64,000 nucleotides of DNA from Fragum whitleyi (lineage: Eukaryota > Mollusca > Bivalvia > Cardiida > Cardiidae). A program made the translations under genes and the position numbers. The notes beneath the pieces are model-generated. The model was given only the letters and a program-made list of their open reading frames with translations, did not search any database and had not been told where the DNA came from. The stretch lies in assembly GCA_948146395.1 (NCBI GenBank), contig OX411557.1, forward strand, positions 31,536,077 through 31,600,076, read 5' to 3'. Positions within the stretch are counted from its first letter, which is position 1. Every line of letters starts with the position of its first letter. This document shows positions 1 to 11,800 of the stretch, piece by piece.

Positions 1-549
1 TATCAGCACTTACAATAGTTTTGCACTGAACCACTCAATTTGGTCTATGTTGACCACAGTTTTGAGCGTTTCATGATTCCCTTATACCTTTAGCTGGACT
101 TTTTTGTGCAATATCTTTGTAATTTATGCCTCTGCCTTTTGTTTTTTTCCCTCTAAGGGAACTTGAATGTATTAAGAAACATGCATGATTATTGGCAATA
201 ATTTTGGAAATAATAACTAATCCATCTTCAATATTGATAATTCACAATCAATAATATGATCTTGTGTGGTTGTGAGTGAGGATTGATCCAATATATTAGT
301 CAATATGTCACAGCAGTCTAAAGTCATTACCCCAGACCACCTACAAAGTTAATCTTCTCAGATATGATATGCAATTAGTTTGAAAAATGACACAAAATAG
401 GACACAAAAAAGGAAAATTGTTGATGATCAGCGTAATTGTTGTAACCACAGCTTCAATAAACTGTAGTTATGAAGTTTAAAGTTATCCAACGGGCAACAA
501 GAAAATTGTTTGTCTAAGATGACTGAAGAATATCAGGGATCAACATTGC

Positions 550-700
550 CCTGTCAGCCTTGTATTCAGGATGACAAAACGGTGAGATCTATTTGAAAAT
601 TATACCCCGCTTTGCAATTGCACTTGCATGCAAAGTGGGGTATGATTTGCAAAGAGTATGTTTACTATTTAACAGTTTTGACAGCCTGAACGCAGGGCAG
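550..700. mobile_element. Palindromic MITE, GCCCTGCATTCAGGATGA family, copy 1
   Basis: CCTTGTATTCAGGATGACAA at the left and GACAGCCTGAACGCAGGGC at the right. The central stem ATACCCCGCTTTGCA pairs with TGCAAAGTGGGGTAT. Confidence 0.75.
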
Positions 701-984
701 GTTTACCAATGGAATGAATTGTCAATTAATTTTTTTTTTTGCACAATTACATGTCAGTTATAGAACAGAAATATTCCTAGATATTGATCTCAATTTTAAT
801 AAGGCACAAAAATGTAAGGTAATAGTTGTTTAAAACTATTGCACAAAAGCTACATGCCAGTGAAATTTTTAAATCGTGAAATTAAGTTGTCTTTATTTCA
901 TTAGGTTGAACTGTCTTTGTAAGCCAAGGGATCTGGATCAATTGTGTTCACTACAAATGTAAGCAACAAAAAAGTGCCAAAACC

Positions 985-1212
985 CTGTTTTGCTAAACCT
1001 CTTATGAAAATATTGATGGTAAGTCAAAATTATTAATCGTACCTGGTGTTTTCATTCATTGCTAGATTCTGCCTTGCAATATCTCATTGGAATCGTCTGT
1101 GATAATACATGGTAGAATTATATATTTAGTTACTACTGTAGAATCAACTTTAATTTGTGACTTACCCAAAAAATGATCGTAATACATTTAAGTAAAACGG
1201 CCCCTGAACCCT
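985..1212. mobile_element. MITE with TACTAAAC-CTTATGATCA ends, copy 1
   Basis: Left TGCTAAACCTCTTATGAAAA and TGGTAAGTC; right ACTTACCCAAAAAATGATCG and AAGTAAAACGGCCCC, roughly inverse. It shares CGTACCTGGTGTTTTCATTC with copy 2. Confidence 0.6.
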
Positions 1213-1476
1213 TGGTTTGTTGAGATGAGGTTAAGCAGGCATTATGATTTAATTTTGGTCTTTGTGCCCTTGTCATTTCTTTTTTCCTAAGAAATTTTTA
1301 TGCTTACATTTATGTATATAATATTTACTTTATTGTACATTTTTAACCAGGTCACTTTAGAGAATTAATTAAGCATGAAATGCATCAAAAGAGCTTGTTT
1401 ATTCCATGTCAAATTGTTTTAGGATATTATTTATAATATTTACTACACAGAAATGAGTTAATATCAATCAACAAGT

Positions 1477-1571
1477 CCTGCCCTGCATTCTGGATGACAT
1501 AACGGTGCAAGCAGTTATAAGCAATTTTGCCCCGTTTTGAATGTCATCCTGAAAGCAGGGCTGTAGACAGG
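1477..1571. mobile_element. Palindromic MITE, GCCCTGCATTCAGGATGA family, copy 2 (short)
   Basis: CCTGCCCTGCATTCTGGATGA and ATGTCATCCTGAAAGCAGGGC flank a short centre that keeps one GCCCCG stem half. Confidence 0.7.
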
Positions 1572-2108
1572 ATGCAAAAATGTTTGCAAACATTTATGAA
1601 ATGGGTACAGTTAAGAACATTGTGAAATTGACAAGATGAATGATTTTGGAATGATATTGGAATGAAATTGAATGAGTGTGTGAACAAGTTTTGAGTGAAA
1701 TTAAAGGGAGGCAATTCAATATTGCTAATTATGTTTGAACAAATTTATCAATATTTATTACCTCCCTTTTATGAAATCTACATACTTCTGTTAATGTGTC
1801 TTGGTGGACTAAACAGACACTTTAAAATCCACACCAGCCAATAAAAATTACAGAATAATTTGATGAATTTGAATAATCTATTAAACCTTTTGAATAATTT
1901 CTAAATGTTTTCTATAATTTGGAAGCGTTTTTGATTGATTTGAGCGAGTGTTTGGAATGAATGATTGGAGCACTGAGTGAATGATTTAGATCAGAATGAG
2001 TGTCAATTCCATGATGTTTGAACTGTACCCAGCTTTTCATTCATCTTAAAAACAGGATAGATTTAACCCTTTCATACACATCCCCTTAATGGAAAAAACT
2101 TTGATAAG

Positions 2109-2193
2109 TCCATGGCTCAGTTTGAAACAGTTGTAACTGCCTATATGCTTATAGGCAGTTACAACTGTTTCGCACTGAATCATGGAATTTGTT
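2109..2193. repeat. Long hairpin with ATGGCTCAGT ends
   Basis: CCATGGCTCAGTTTGAAACA then GTTGTAACTGCCTATA pairs with TATAGGCAGTTACAAC and GAATCATGG. The same stem type occurs at 9633-9712, 44105-44142, 48903-48958 and 63066-63143. Confidence 0.75.
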
Positions 2194-2387
2194 GTTGTGA
2201 AAAATAAACAAAAATAAAAGGTGTAAATGTTTTGTGTTGGAGAAATGAAATATTCCATAAATTAGACTTTGCTTCCTGCAACATATTCCAATTTGAATTG
2301 ATTTGTTTTCTGGTGATTGGTTACAGCATTTTCAACACTATCTCATTGTAAATATAAGCTGTATTTACAAGGTTTCTATTGCCCACC

Positions 2388-2534
2388 AATTATGTGGCAA
2401 CATTTCAGAACCCATAATCTTTCACAATGTTAACCGAGGCTTCCTAATGAAACCATTAGGAAACCTTGTTGAACACTGTTAAAGTAAGTGCCATCCAAAA
2501 TGTTGCGGAACTATTATGGGTCCACTACCTTAAA
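2388..2534. mobile_element. Palindromic MITE with AAGGTAGTGGACCC ends, copy 1
   Basis: The right end GGGTCCACTACCTTAA is intact and the left end decayed. The centre pairs AGGCTTCCTAATGAAACC with CATTAGGAAACCTTG. Shared with copies at 7097, 24023, 27119 and 60490. Confidence 0.7.
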
Positions 2535-3889
2535 CCAAGGATAGTGTAGGAAATGATGTGAACATGTTCATTTTATTGTACCGATACTTTAATTTTTCCA
2601 AAGAGAGTCATTGTTTTCATTATTCATCAGCATTATGATTTATTACTGGAAAATGAATTTGATCAAGAATACATGTGATAGTGGTATTGATTTACCCCCT
2701 CTCCCTTATAGTCTTAACTGTTCATCTGGTAAAAAAGGAATTAGAATGAATGAAAAAAAATCTTCTATCAAAGATGCTAAGTTTATCATGACATATTGTT
2801 TGACAACTGATGAATTAAATTTCTAAACAAATTATCTTCTGTCAAAAACAGCTTTTCGAAATTTAAATTTGCTTAGTATTGGACCAATCTGATTCTTTGG
2901 GCATATTATTTTCAATCTGTCTGCCCCCCCCCCCCCCCCATTCCACACACATACACAAAAAGAAAATAAAAAAAACCAAAACAACTTTAACATAACCACA
3001 ACTGTTGATTGGTGAGGGATTGAGTGTTCATATTTCACATGAGCATTGCTTGTGACAAGAACTTTGTTCCACTTTTAAGGTCATCTGTCTAGGTCATTTT
3101 TCAAGGACAAATCTGTCAAAAAATTTAAACATTGAATTTGGTTGTGCTGTTGATAAAAATTCTGTACTAAAGACTAAAAGGAATTATCCATGATGCTTTA
3201 AAGGAAATATTTTAAGGACTCAACTCAACACTGTTGTAAGTGCCTATAATGAATATAGGGATTAATATGTGTTGTCTCTAGCCCTTGAATTTTGACAATT
3301 TTGATTCAGTAGACAATTCTAACCGAGTTAAATTTTTAAAGAATTTTAATTGAATTGAAGCTATTGAGAGTGACAAAATTTGTTGTTTATGCGTTTTCTT
3401 CTTTTCACACGATATTCTCATGATCAGTGTAGAAACGTAGAATTTGGTCAGCAATGGAATTTCTCAAAGAAAACACTTTTGCTTCAATTTTGATCCTTTC
3501 AAAAAGTTGAGTAGTACATCATTGATTGGTTAAATTGAAGATTTATGAATATATTGTCAATAGTACTGATCATATTTTGGCCTTTTAGAAGGTTTCAGGT
3601 GTTTCATCAACTACGCAGCAAGTATACATGTCAGAATATAAGGTTTGGTGTTACACACACACCTTTTTTCCCACCATTATTTTCTTTGTTAACTGTCATA
3701 TCAGGAGTTAAGTGTAATAAATCATGGAAACAAAGTATGTCTGTTTTGATATATGCAGAGTTTTATTTTGGTGAGATATAATAACCAAAAACTATAATTC
3801 GGTGTTAGTGCGTTGATACCTGACTTGTGTCAGTCAGTAGTGTTTTTTGTAACATAGTTCTCCTTGTCTTCTGTAACAAACAGCTATCA

Positions 3890-4216
3890 GAGATATAAAT
3901 AAATAATATGTACATAGTGTTTTGTATGAAATAAAATATCCAACGAGGTTGGGAGAATTGATAATTGCCGAGGCTCTGCTGAGACAATTATCCATTCTCA
4001 CAACCGAGTGAGATATTTTTTCATACAATACACTTAGTATGTATTATATTTATCTTATAACCTCTATTTGTCTTGTTATTGTTGATGTTTCTAACTGAAA
4101 TGCAAGTTTCTAAAAATAACCCCATCATATAATTGTTCTAAAAGTAACTATGTGATATCATAAAAAATATCATACAGGTTGTTATCACACATATATTTGT
4201 AAAGTTATAAGATAAA
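3890..4216. mobile_element. MITE with TTATAAGATAAA end and GTTGGGAGAATTGATAA stem, copy 1
   Basis: Contains ACGAGGTTGGGAGAATTGAT, with CAATTATCCATTCTCACAAC as inverted partner around the GGCTCTGC loop, then AACTGAAATGCAAGTTTCTA and the end GTTATAAGATAAAT. Copies at 6561, 16985, 17762 and 32925. Confidence 0.75.
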
Positions 4217-5130
4217 TCCTTATCTTACACTTGTGTAAGATCACATTCTAAATGTCATCATCATGCTGTCATTTAACACACGTTATCACATAATTTTATT
4301 GCCTTGGCGTTCTGAAAACAGGTTTTGTTTGAAATAAGCTGACCTTAACCTATGTCTAGAAGAGATAATCTTGTCTTGAATAGGAAAGTTATTAAGCTCT
4401 TCTAGGCTAGCTTAATAAGAATTCTATGGTTGACTCAGTTAAGATCAGCTTATCTCAATCAAAATCTCATGACAGATCCTGTATGTATAAACTATTAATG
4501 CTACAACTATTGGTTCATTCAAACTGATTCCAAACAAAGCAACATACTAGATACATGTATCCTTTAAGTACTGGAATACTAAATCACTGCGTATGATCTA
4601 AGTATTGATGACTAATTAAATCATTCATTGTTGGTAGAACCAGAATGTCTCAACTACAGCTTCAATAAAGGGACCTGTTCTCAGTTTTGAAATGGGGCAG
4701 ATATCGGGATTCTTTAGGTTACTTTGTACCATACTACAACTGTTTGCTATGAGAAACCCCATTTACCTTTGGCGTTTGTCATAAAACCGTAAAAAAAAAT
4801 TAATAATTTTTGCAACCTTGAAGTACCAAAACAGTGCATTTGGATGTTTATTCCTTAACTGAATATAGTTGATCTTACAGGAGCAACCATCTTGATTATG
4901 AAACCCCTTTTGCGATGTAAGCGTTATTGAAATTCTCTCAAATTATATTTTCATCAAAATGATATATTTCAATGGCCCATTGAAATACGGGACATATGTG
5001 GTCATCAGTGGCATCTTCATGGTGTCCACTGCTTTGTCCCAAGCAAAACTCTGTCACCCTAGGTCTTATTGACTTGAAACTTGGCAGTTATATTCTTTTC
5101 ATGGTTACAAATACAGTGCACAAGATCCAG

Positions 5131-5362
5131 GGGCCTGGGGCCCTTTTTACTAAACTTCTTAGGATAAAATTGATCGTAAGTCAAAAGCACAAATCGTACC
5201 TGGTGTTTTTATTCATCGTTAGATTCTGTCTTGAATTATCTCATTGGAATCGTCTCCTTCAGACGATTCCAATGAGATAATGCATGGCAGAATTCCATGT
5301 TTAGGTACTTTCGTCTTACGCAAAAAATGATCATAAGATGTTTAGTAAAACAGGCTCCTGTT
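5131..5362. mobile_element. MITE with TACTAAAC-CTTATGATCA ends, copy 2
   Basis: TTACTAAACTTCTTAGGATA and the inverse of CATAAGATGTTTAGTAAAAC form the ends. The centre is the perfect palindrome TTATCTCATTGGAATCGTCT with AGACGATTCCAATGAGATAA (about 5236-5281). Confidence 0.7.
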
Positions 5363-6560
5363 TACTTAACACCTTAAATCCCCTCCCCCAGCTGACATCC
5401 AGCAGTGTGATGGGGAGTATCTTGTGACAATTTGCCACCTTGTTTGAGTTATTGCCCTTTGTTGATTTTAACACTTCAATGGGAGACTTTTGTGTGTTAT
5501 CTCCCTTGTTTTTCCTGTGGAATAAATCAAAGGTTTTCCAAAATTGTTAGCAGTCCTTATAGAAATTTTCCTTGGATTTTATCCACGGTTTCTTTGGTGA
5601 AGTTGCGAATTTTATTTTTGTAATTGCAAAATACTTATTTATGCAATTTGTATTCATATCAAAGTTTTGAATAGTAAAGTGGAAAATTAATATTTATTTT
5701 CATCAAATGTATCTTATAAATTGCGAATTATTTGATTTAGAGCTTATCTTTAAATCCAATAGTGCAAAGGAAATATGGATAAAACCCAAGGTAACCACTG
5801 AATTTGACCCTTCCTCCTTTGGGAGTATTTCAAGGGAGATAACCAACTGATATCCCTCATTTAAATCCCCTGTCACAGACAATATCCAGCAGTGTTACAG
5901 GCATATCTTGTTTGTTCTGGAAATTTGTAAATGAATCTGTTGTTGTTGGAGCACACTAGAGTTGCCTATTATGGGGAATGTCAATCGTTTAAATAATAGT
6001 GGTGAGGCTCAGGATTCCCAACTACCCTGAAATTAACTGTACAATGTTAGCTTAGCTAACAAGTAATAGCCCTATTATTGTATTTTATAAAACACAAAAA
6101 CTCATTATTAGAAACAATAGAGAAAAATAATTTATTGTCAAGCATTTCATAACAATAATTCAATCACAGTATAAAATTGTATGATAGGATTATGATTATG
6201 ATTATTTACATAACGATCTCAACTTATAACATCAATTTATATTACATTTGCTGTTTGTTTATGATGTTAATTCGTCATGGTTCATAGCGTAACTAGATTA
6301 TTGAAATTTATACGGCCTCAGAAAGCAGCCACCAAAAAATATTTGGGATAAAGACAATAATGTGGACTGTGATAAAAGATAAATTACCTCCGTCTACTCC
6401 TCTTTTTATGATTTGATAGCTGGTGAATAATCAAAACATCATAACAACATTTTAAATAAGCTTAGTTATGATGTTTTGATCATTCATCAAGGATAAATTT
6501 TCGAAAGAAGATTTATTTGTATTATGTACTTGGGTAATGTACGTAATGGTAGTTGTTGTG

Positions 6561-6897
6561 GTTTATCTTGTGAATACATATATAATACGTACTTAGTGTT
6601 TTGTATGAGAAAAAATATCTAACAAGGTTGGGAGAATTGATCATTGTCGAGGCTCTGCCGAGAAAATTATCAATTCCCACAACCGAGTTTGATATTTTTT
6701 TCATACAATACACTAAGTATGTATTATATTTATCTTCTAACCTCTATTTGCCTTATTTTCATCGATGTTTCTAACTGAAATGCAAGTTTCTAAAAATAAC
6801 CGCATTATATCATTGTTCTAAAAATAACTATGTGATAACATAAAAAATATCATACGGGATGTTATCATACGGATATTTGTATAGTTATAAGATAAAA
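6561..6897. mobile_element. MITE with TTATAAGATAAA ends, copy 2
   Basis: Both ends preserved (GTTTATCTTGTGAA and TAGTTATAAGATAAA). Stem AAGGTTGGGAGAATTGATCA with AAAATTATCAATTCCCACAA. Confidence 0.8.
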
Positions 6898-7096
6898 AAC
6901 TATAACAGACAGGTCTGAACATACAATGTAGATCCGAACCAAACTGCTATAGTTGCTGAGAAATTGAGCGGACACATAAAAAGCAACACAGGGATGAATG
7001 GACTGACAAGCAAGCTCCTATATACCCCGAAACATAGTTTCTTGGGGTATAAAAAATCCTTCTATGAAAGTAAGAAGGGATATAAACAGAAATTTA

Positions 7097-7258
7097 AAGG
7101 TAGTAGACCCGTAATAGTTCCACAAAATTTTGGAAGTAAAGAACTTTAACAATGTTGACTGAGGTTTCCTAATGATTTCATAAGGAAACCTCTAGTTAAC
7201 ATTGTGAAAGTCTATGACTTCTGAAATGTTGCAGAACTATTACAGGTCCACTACCTTA
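7097..7258. mobile_element. Palindromic MITE with AAGGTAGTGGACCC ends, copy 2
   Basis: Ends AAGGTAGTAGACCCGTAATA and TACAGGTCCACTACCTT. The centre GAGGTTTCCTAATG pairs with ATAAGGAAACCTC. Confidence 0.8.
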
Positions 7259-7385
7259 AGAACAATATTATCACTTTAAGGCTTACTGAAGATACTACAT
7301 ATCCTAGACTCAAAGGTTTTCTCACAAAATCAAAGCTTTTAAATATTTTTAAATAAGAAAAATAAAGATTTTAATGGATTCTAAC

Positions 7386-8042
7386 TAAAAAGAGCCATGT
7401 CTGACATGGCCATCCCCTGCCACAAAAGTTTCATAGTAAACTGAAGCCTAATAGATTAAGGATTCTTTTGTACTTTAAGAGATAAAACCCCTACAAAATC
7501 TAAGTCTTTAGTATAACAAAGGGCAATAACTGGAAAATAATGCAAGCAAGAGTTATAGTTATTGTGCACTGCACTTTTCCTTCATGAGATCTATCTACCC
7601 ATAAAGTTTCAAGTTGATAGCTATTATACTTTAGAAGATATGCTCCGGACAAAATCTAAGTATCAAAAATAACAAAGGGCAATTACTCCAAATTTATGCA
7701 AGTAAGAGTTGTAGTTCTTTAGTACTGCACTTTTCCTGTATGTGATCTATTCACCCATAAAGTTTCAAGTTGATAGCTATAATACTTAGGGAGATATGCT
7801 CTGGACAAAATCTAGGTATCAAAAATAACAAAGGGCAATAACTGGAAAATAATGCAAGCAAGAGTTGTAGTTCTTGAGCTCTGCACTTCTCCTCCATGAG
7901 ATCTTCCACATATAAAGTTTTTAGTTGATAGCTATTATACTTTAGGAAACAAGTTTAGTGACGGAACCTCAGAATGACCCTCAGAATGACGGACGGAGAC
8001 CATTACTTTACCCCCTCGCCGAAATCGGCGGTGGATAATCAA
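7386..8042 (+). mobile_element. GCCATGT-hairpin element with about 165-bp tandem units
   Basis: The header AGAGCCATGTCTGACATGGC forms a hairpin. The body has three to four units (7440-7940) with AACAAAGGGCAATAACT and TTCAAGTTGATAGCTAT blocks. The tail has GACGGACGGAGACC and the hairpin CGCCGAAATCGGCG. The units are the same as at 14292-15052. Confidence 0.65.
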
Positions 8043-8328
8043 AGGTTCATGCCTAGAAGGCCTGAATGAATAAATAAAGCTGAGTTTAATTTTGAACTAT
8101 AGAGCACAGAGAAAAAAATCCAAATTGGAACTGCCAAGCCTCTTGATACTGAGAAATGACCCATCTTGTACAACCCTGGGATTTTGTGTCCCTATAATTT
8201 AATTCTTGAGAAAAGACTGTACAAAGATACTGATCGAAACATGCAAATTTGTTTGTTTTCCCTCAATCTTTTCTACATCATCAGATACTCTCTATCTATA
8301 TTGCACTCATTTTTCCATGTTATCTCAG

Positions 8329-8482
8329 AGCTACAGATAGAGGGGGTATTTCAGATTTCCTATATTGAAGGTACTCATTGGAATTGTCTCATCGAGACAA
8401 TTCAAATGAGTACCCTCAACAAAGGATTTCATTGAGAAACAAAGATTTAAGTCTGGTTATACCCCCTCTTATCTGTACCTCT
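8329..8482. mobile_element. MITE with ACAGATAAGAGGGGGTA ends, copy 1
   Basis: ACAGATAGAGGGGGTAT at the left and its inverse ATACCCCCTCTTATCTGTAC at the right. The centre is the palindrome TACTCATTGGAATTGTCTCA with GAGACAATTCAAATGAGTA. Related sequence at 47068-47250 and 61940-62150. Confidence 0.75.
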
Positions 8483-8617
8483 GTTGTCTGTGACTTCTTT
8501 CAATTTGGACCAGTCAAATATTTTGAAAAACAGGACAGGGTTAAATCTTTAATTGAAATGAAAATATGCATGATATTATACAAACCTTAAGATATCACAG
8601 TTAAATGATAATCACAA

Positions 8618-8623
8618 TTTAAT
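8618..8623 (-). promoter_or_regulatory. Candidate polyadenylation signal ATTAAA
   Basis: On the minus strand ATTAAA lies about 105 nt after the stop of the channel gene; a second ATTAAA is at 8548-8553. The intervening sequence is AT-rich 3' UTR. Hexamers of this kind occur often by chance in such AT-rich DNA, so this is only a candidate. Confidence 0.35.
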
Positions 8624-8727
8624 ACTTTGATTTTAAGTTCTTGCACATTGCTTATAATCACAAGCTTGCAACAACATAATTATATCACATAATTATTCCT
8701 TATTTCTTCTGTCATTGTATTTTGTTA

Positions 8728-8814
8728 TTATGATTTCTTTCCATCATTTTTCTTGTGTGTTCTTTCCCATTCTTGTTGTCTCTGTTTTTCTTTCTCTCTT
8801 TGTAGTTCTGCCTC
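8728..8814 (-). CDS. ITPR-like: ITPR-like terminal exon 17 with stop codon
   Basis: A CATTTTAG acceptor is followed by 28 codons, EAELQREKEKQRQQEWERTH then KKNDGKKS, and TAA at 8730-8728. The strongly charged helix extends the coiled coil of exon 16. The whole C-terminal tail is shorter than in vertebrate ITPRs. There is no further donor before the stop, so this is the last coding exon. Confidence 0.88.
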   Translation of the reverse strand, partial: EAELQREKEKQRQQEWERTHKKNDGKKS

Positions 8815-11800
8815 CTAAAATGTTAAAAGGAAAAGTGAGAAAATTTTCTTAAGTGCTTTTTGGTGGTTTATCGAAAAAATAAAAGTAGATTATCACTTGA
8901 TAATCTCACCGCAAAAGCAGTGAAATTATCAAAAACTTAGACCCTGCTTTTTTGCATTTCACCCATTCTGACGTTATCTATGCGATGCCAAATAAATGAC
9001 GTCACAATGAACGTTGCATAGCAATCACATGCAAAATGATATGCTTTACAAAATATGTCTAGAAATTTCACATTTTGTCTCATTTGGCATAAAAGAAATT
9101 GAATAATTGTTTGTTTTCGAGCAAGATCAATAAATATTTCAATTTGTGAACAAAAAAAAGCTATATTTTCACTACTTGTGGCTCTGCCACTTGTGAAAAT
9201 ATAGCCTTTGTTGTTCACTCAATGAAATATAAATCGATCTTACACTGAAACAAATGATTATCCCCTATTAAATTTGAGGGCAATAGTGGATGACTGCATT
9301 TGATTCATACCGATTGGTTGCAACACTCAGTTGAATTAATTCCTTGCATTTTATATTGCATACCATTGACTGGATCAAAAACCTTCATTGTCTGAAACCC
9401 TGCATTGAGAATTTCTTTCATTTGGTTAAGAAATCATACAAGACCAATATTCAATGACAATATTCTTAATATATTATCACGCACAAACAAATGGCTAAGC
9501 GCAAAACAGTTGTAATTGTCAATTTGTTTAAAGCCAGCTACAACTGTGTTGCATTTAGCCATAAAAATGATCAAAATATTGATTGTGTATTAACAACTCT
9601 TAGATAGGATTTTGTATTTTGACAAATCATGAGGTTGGTGCAAAATAATTGTAAGTGCCTATACAATTATAGGCACTTATGTATAGGCACTTACAATACT
9701 TTAGCACCGCCCCCTCAAATGATAAAATATGAGTTATTTCCATTCCAATTGAACATAATCATACCTGTTCCTTCATTTTAGACACCAAGTAATCCAGTAA
9801 TTGTTTTATAGCACATATCAGAGGGTTGGTGCCAAACAATTATTAGTGTCCAAAGATTTTATGCAATATTATAGTTTAGCACCAATCCATAATATAATCA
9901 GTATAATAGATATATGTATCATTTGATAAAGATAAAATATGTGTTATTTCCATTCAAACTGAACCAAACCATACCTGTTCCTTCATTTTAGACACCAAGT
10001 AATCTAGCTGTTGTTGTATGTGCTCCATTCTTTGTTCGTCATTATCTTCTTCATTCTCCAGAGATAAGGCACGATTCAGAGGGAAAAAGTCAAAATTGTT
10101 CATCATCAACTGGAAATGGTGCAAATAGCTTTGTTTCATTAGATGGATTATACAAATCAATTTTTATTTAACTCATACCTACACAAAACTGCTTTTTAAA
10201 ATGCAGAAATCTCTTGAAACAATGCAGTCATTAAATTTCCTTAAATACGTTTTTCCCCTAAAGAAACTGACTTTTGATCTTAGACTAAATTATGCAGCTT
10301 TTGTTCTCTATTTTGGTGATTGTTGTACTCATTACCACACAATTTCTATCATGAAACCCATGGAAACTTGAATGCTTGTCCTAGAGGACACTTATTTGAC
10401 CGTAACATGGGGCTTGACCTTTGGCCTATAGCAATAAACCATATTTATTGCCCTCCTACTTCTTGGCCAAAATATCATGAAATCAACTCATCCATGTAGA
10501 ACTTAAGCTCTGTGAAAGAATTTGACCTTGACTTTGACCTTAACCTTCGAGATGCGAGACTAATATTTCAAATTGCACATCTCTTTATTCATGAAATTTA
10601 GCCCATCTTTTATCTTGTAATTTTGAAAGCATTTGTCTTAGCTCAAAAGATGATAAAACACTTTTCACGAAATGATTTTGAACAGTTATACTTACATGTT
10701 TATAGACAAAGAGTTCTAATGCTGAATAATCATTTGGCCGTGTCTCATCAAGATGTATAAAGAAGAACAAATAGGCCCACTGATTGTGTTCTTGTTTTAC
10801 ATGTTTAAGAAAACCCTGAAATAAGAAATAGGGTGAGAATCTTAATTGTTTTCTTAATTATAAGATTTATGAATTTCTCTTGTGTGAATATATTTGGACA
10901 AAAAAGTGGTTTTAATTGACAGCATTATAAGCATAATGACTCCCTGTATTGACGACATTTAAAACATTGCGTGAAATGCACAAAACGAGGTTAAAATCTG
11001 TCAAAACATGAAGATTATTGTTTATATATTTATATAATGATTTTAAGTTATTCAGCAAAAATCTATTTAGAAATCTTGAATTACATGTGTCTTTGGTCTA
11101 GAGGTAGTGTGTCTGCCTCTGGGCCAAAAGGACCCGAGTTCAATTGCCAGGAGCAGCTCATCATCTTGGTTCTTTCATTGGGCAAACCATTCAGCGAGAG
11201 AACTGGTGAATTTTACTGGCAGCAGAATCATAAAAGATTATCCTAAGTTGTAAGAACTTGTTACCCAATCAATATAAAATAAATAGGTTAAAATCAATCA
11301 GAGAGCATCAACCAATCTCATACTGTTCACAAAACTGTGCTGAACACAAAACTTTGGCAGACTGTGTGAGCTAAGATCAGCTTCCACAGACGTGCAGTCT
11401 TATCTTAGCCTACACCAGCCCTGCGTTCAGGATGAAATCGTTAGCGAAGCGCTTACGAAATGATACCTTGCTTTGCAGGTATGTGCACCTGCAAAGCGGG
11501 GTATCATCTCAAAGCGCCTGAGAAACGTTTTTACATCCTGAACAAAGGGCTGCTTTCTACAAAATGATTATGGGTAAACTTCAACCAGAGTGGTTGAATG
11601 TCTAGTTAATTGGCAAATTGTATTAAGCAATATCTAAATTTAACAGGATAATAGTAAGATTAAATGTCCTTACCCCTCCTTGTCTCTCAAAGTCGTAACT
11701 TTCTCTACTGCAGATAAAACAGTTATTCTGCATATCTTTGTCTATCTCCCACTGAAATATTGATACAACCACAATATACAATAACTCTTGTCATGTTGAA

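Larger units (their letters stand above)
1..8600. other. 3' flank of the channel gene: no gene seen
   Basis: Apart from the listed MITEs and hairpins, this stretch is AT-rich with no ORF over about 95 codons and no recognisable protein. 1-50 holds one arm of the TTACAATAGTTTTGCACTGA hairpin type. 1700-1790 has an inverted GGGAGG/CCTCCC pair around AT sequence. 2924-2938 is poly-C. Two loosely similar blocks with CATCCAGCAGTGTGA (about 5395) and TATCCAGCAGTGTTA (about 5884) suggest another diverged repeat. Confidence 0.6.

Noticed and set aside
2832..3038. Minus-strand frame across a poly-C run
   Set aside because: Homopolymer artefact without family resemblance.
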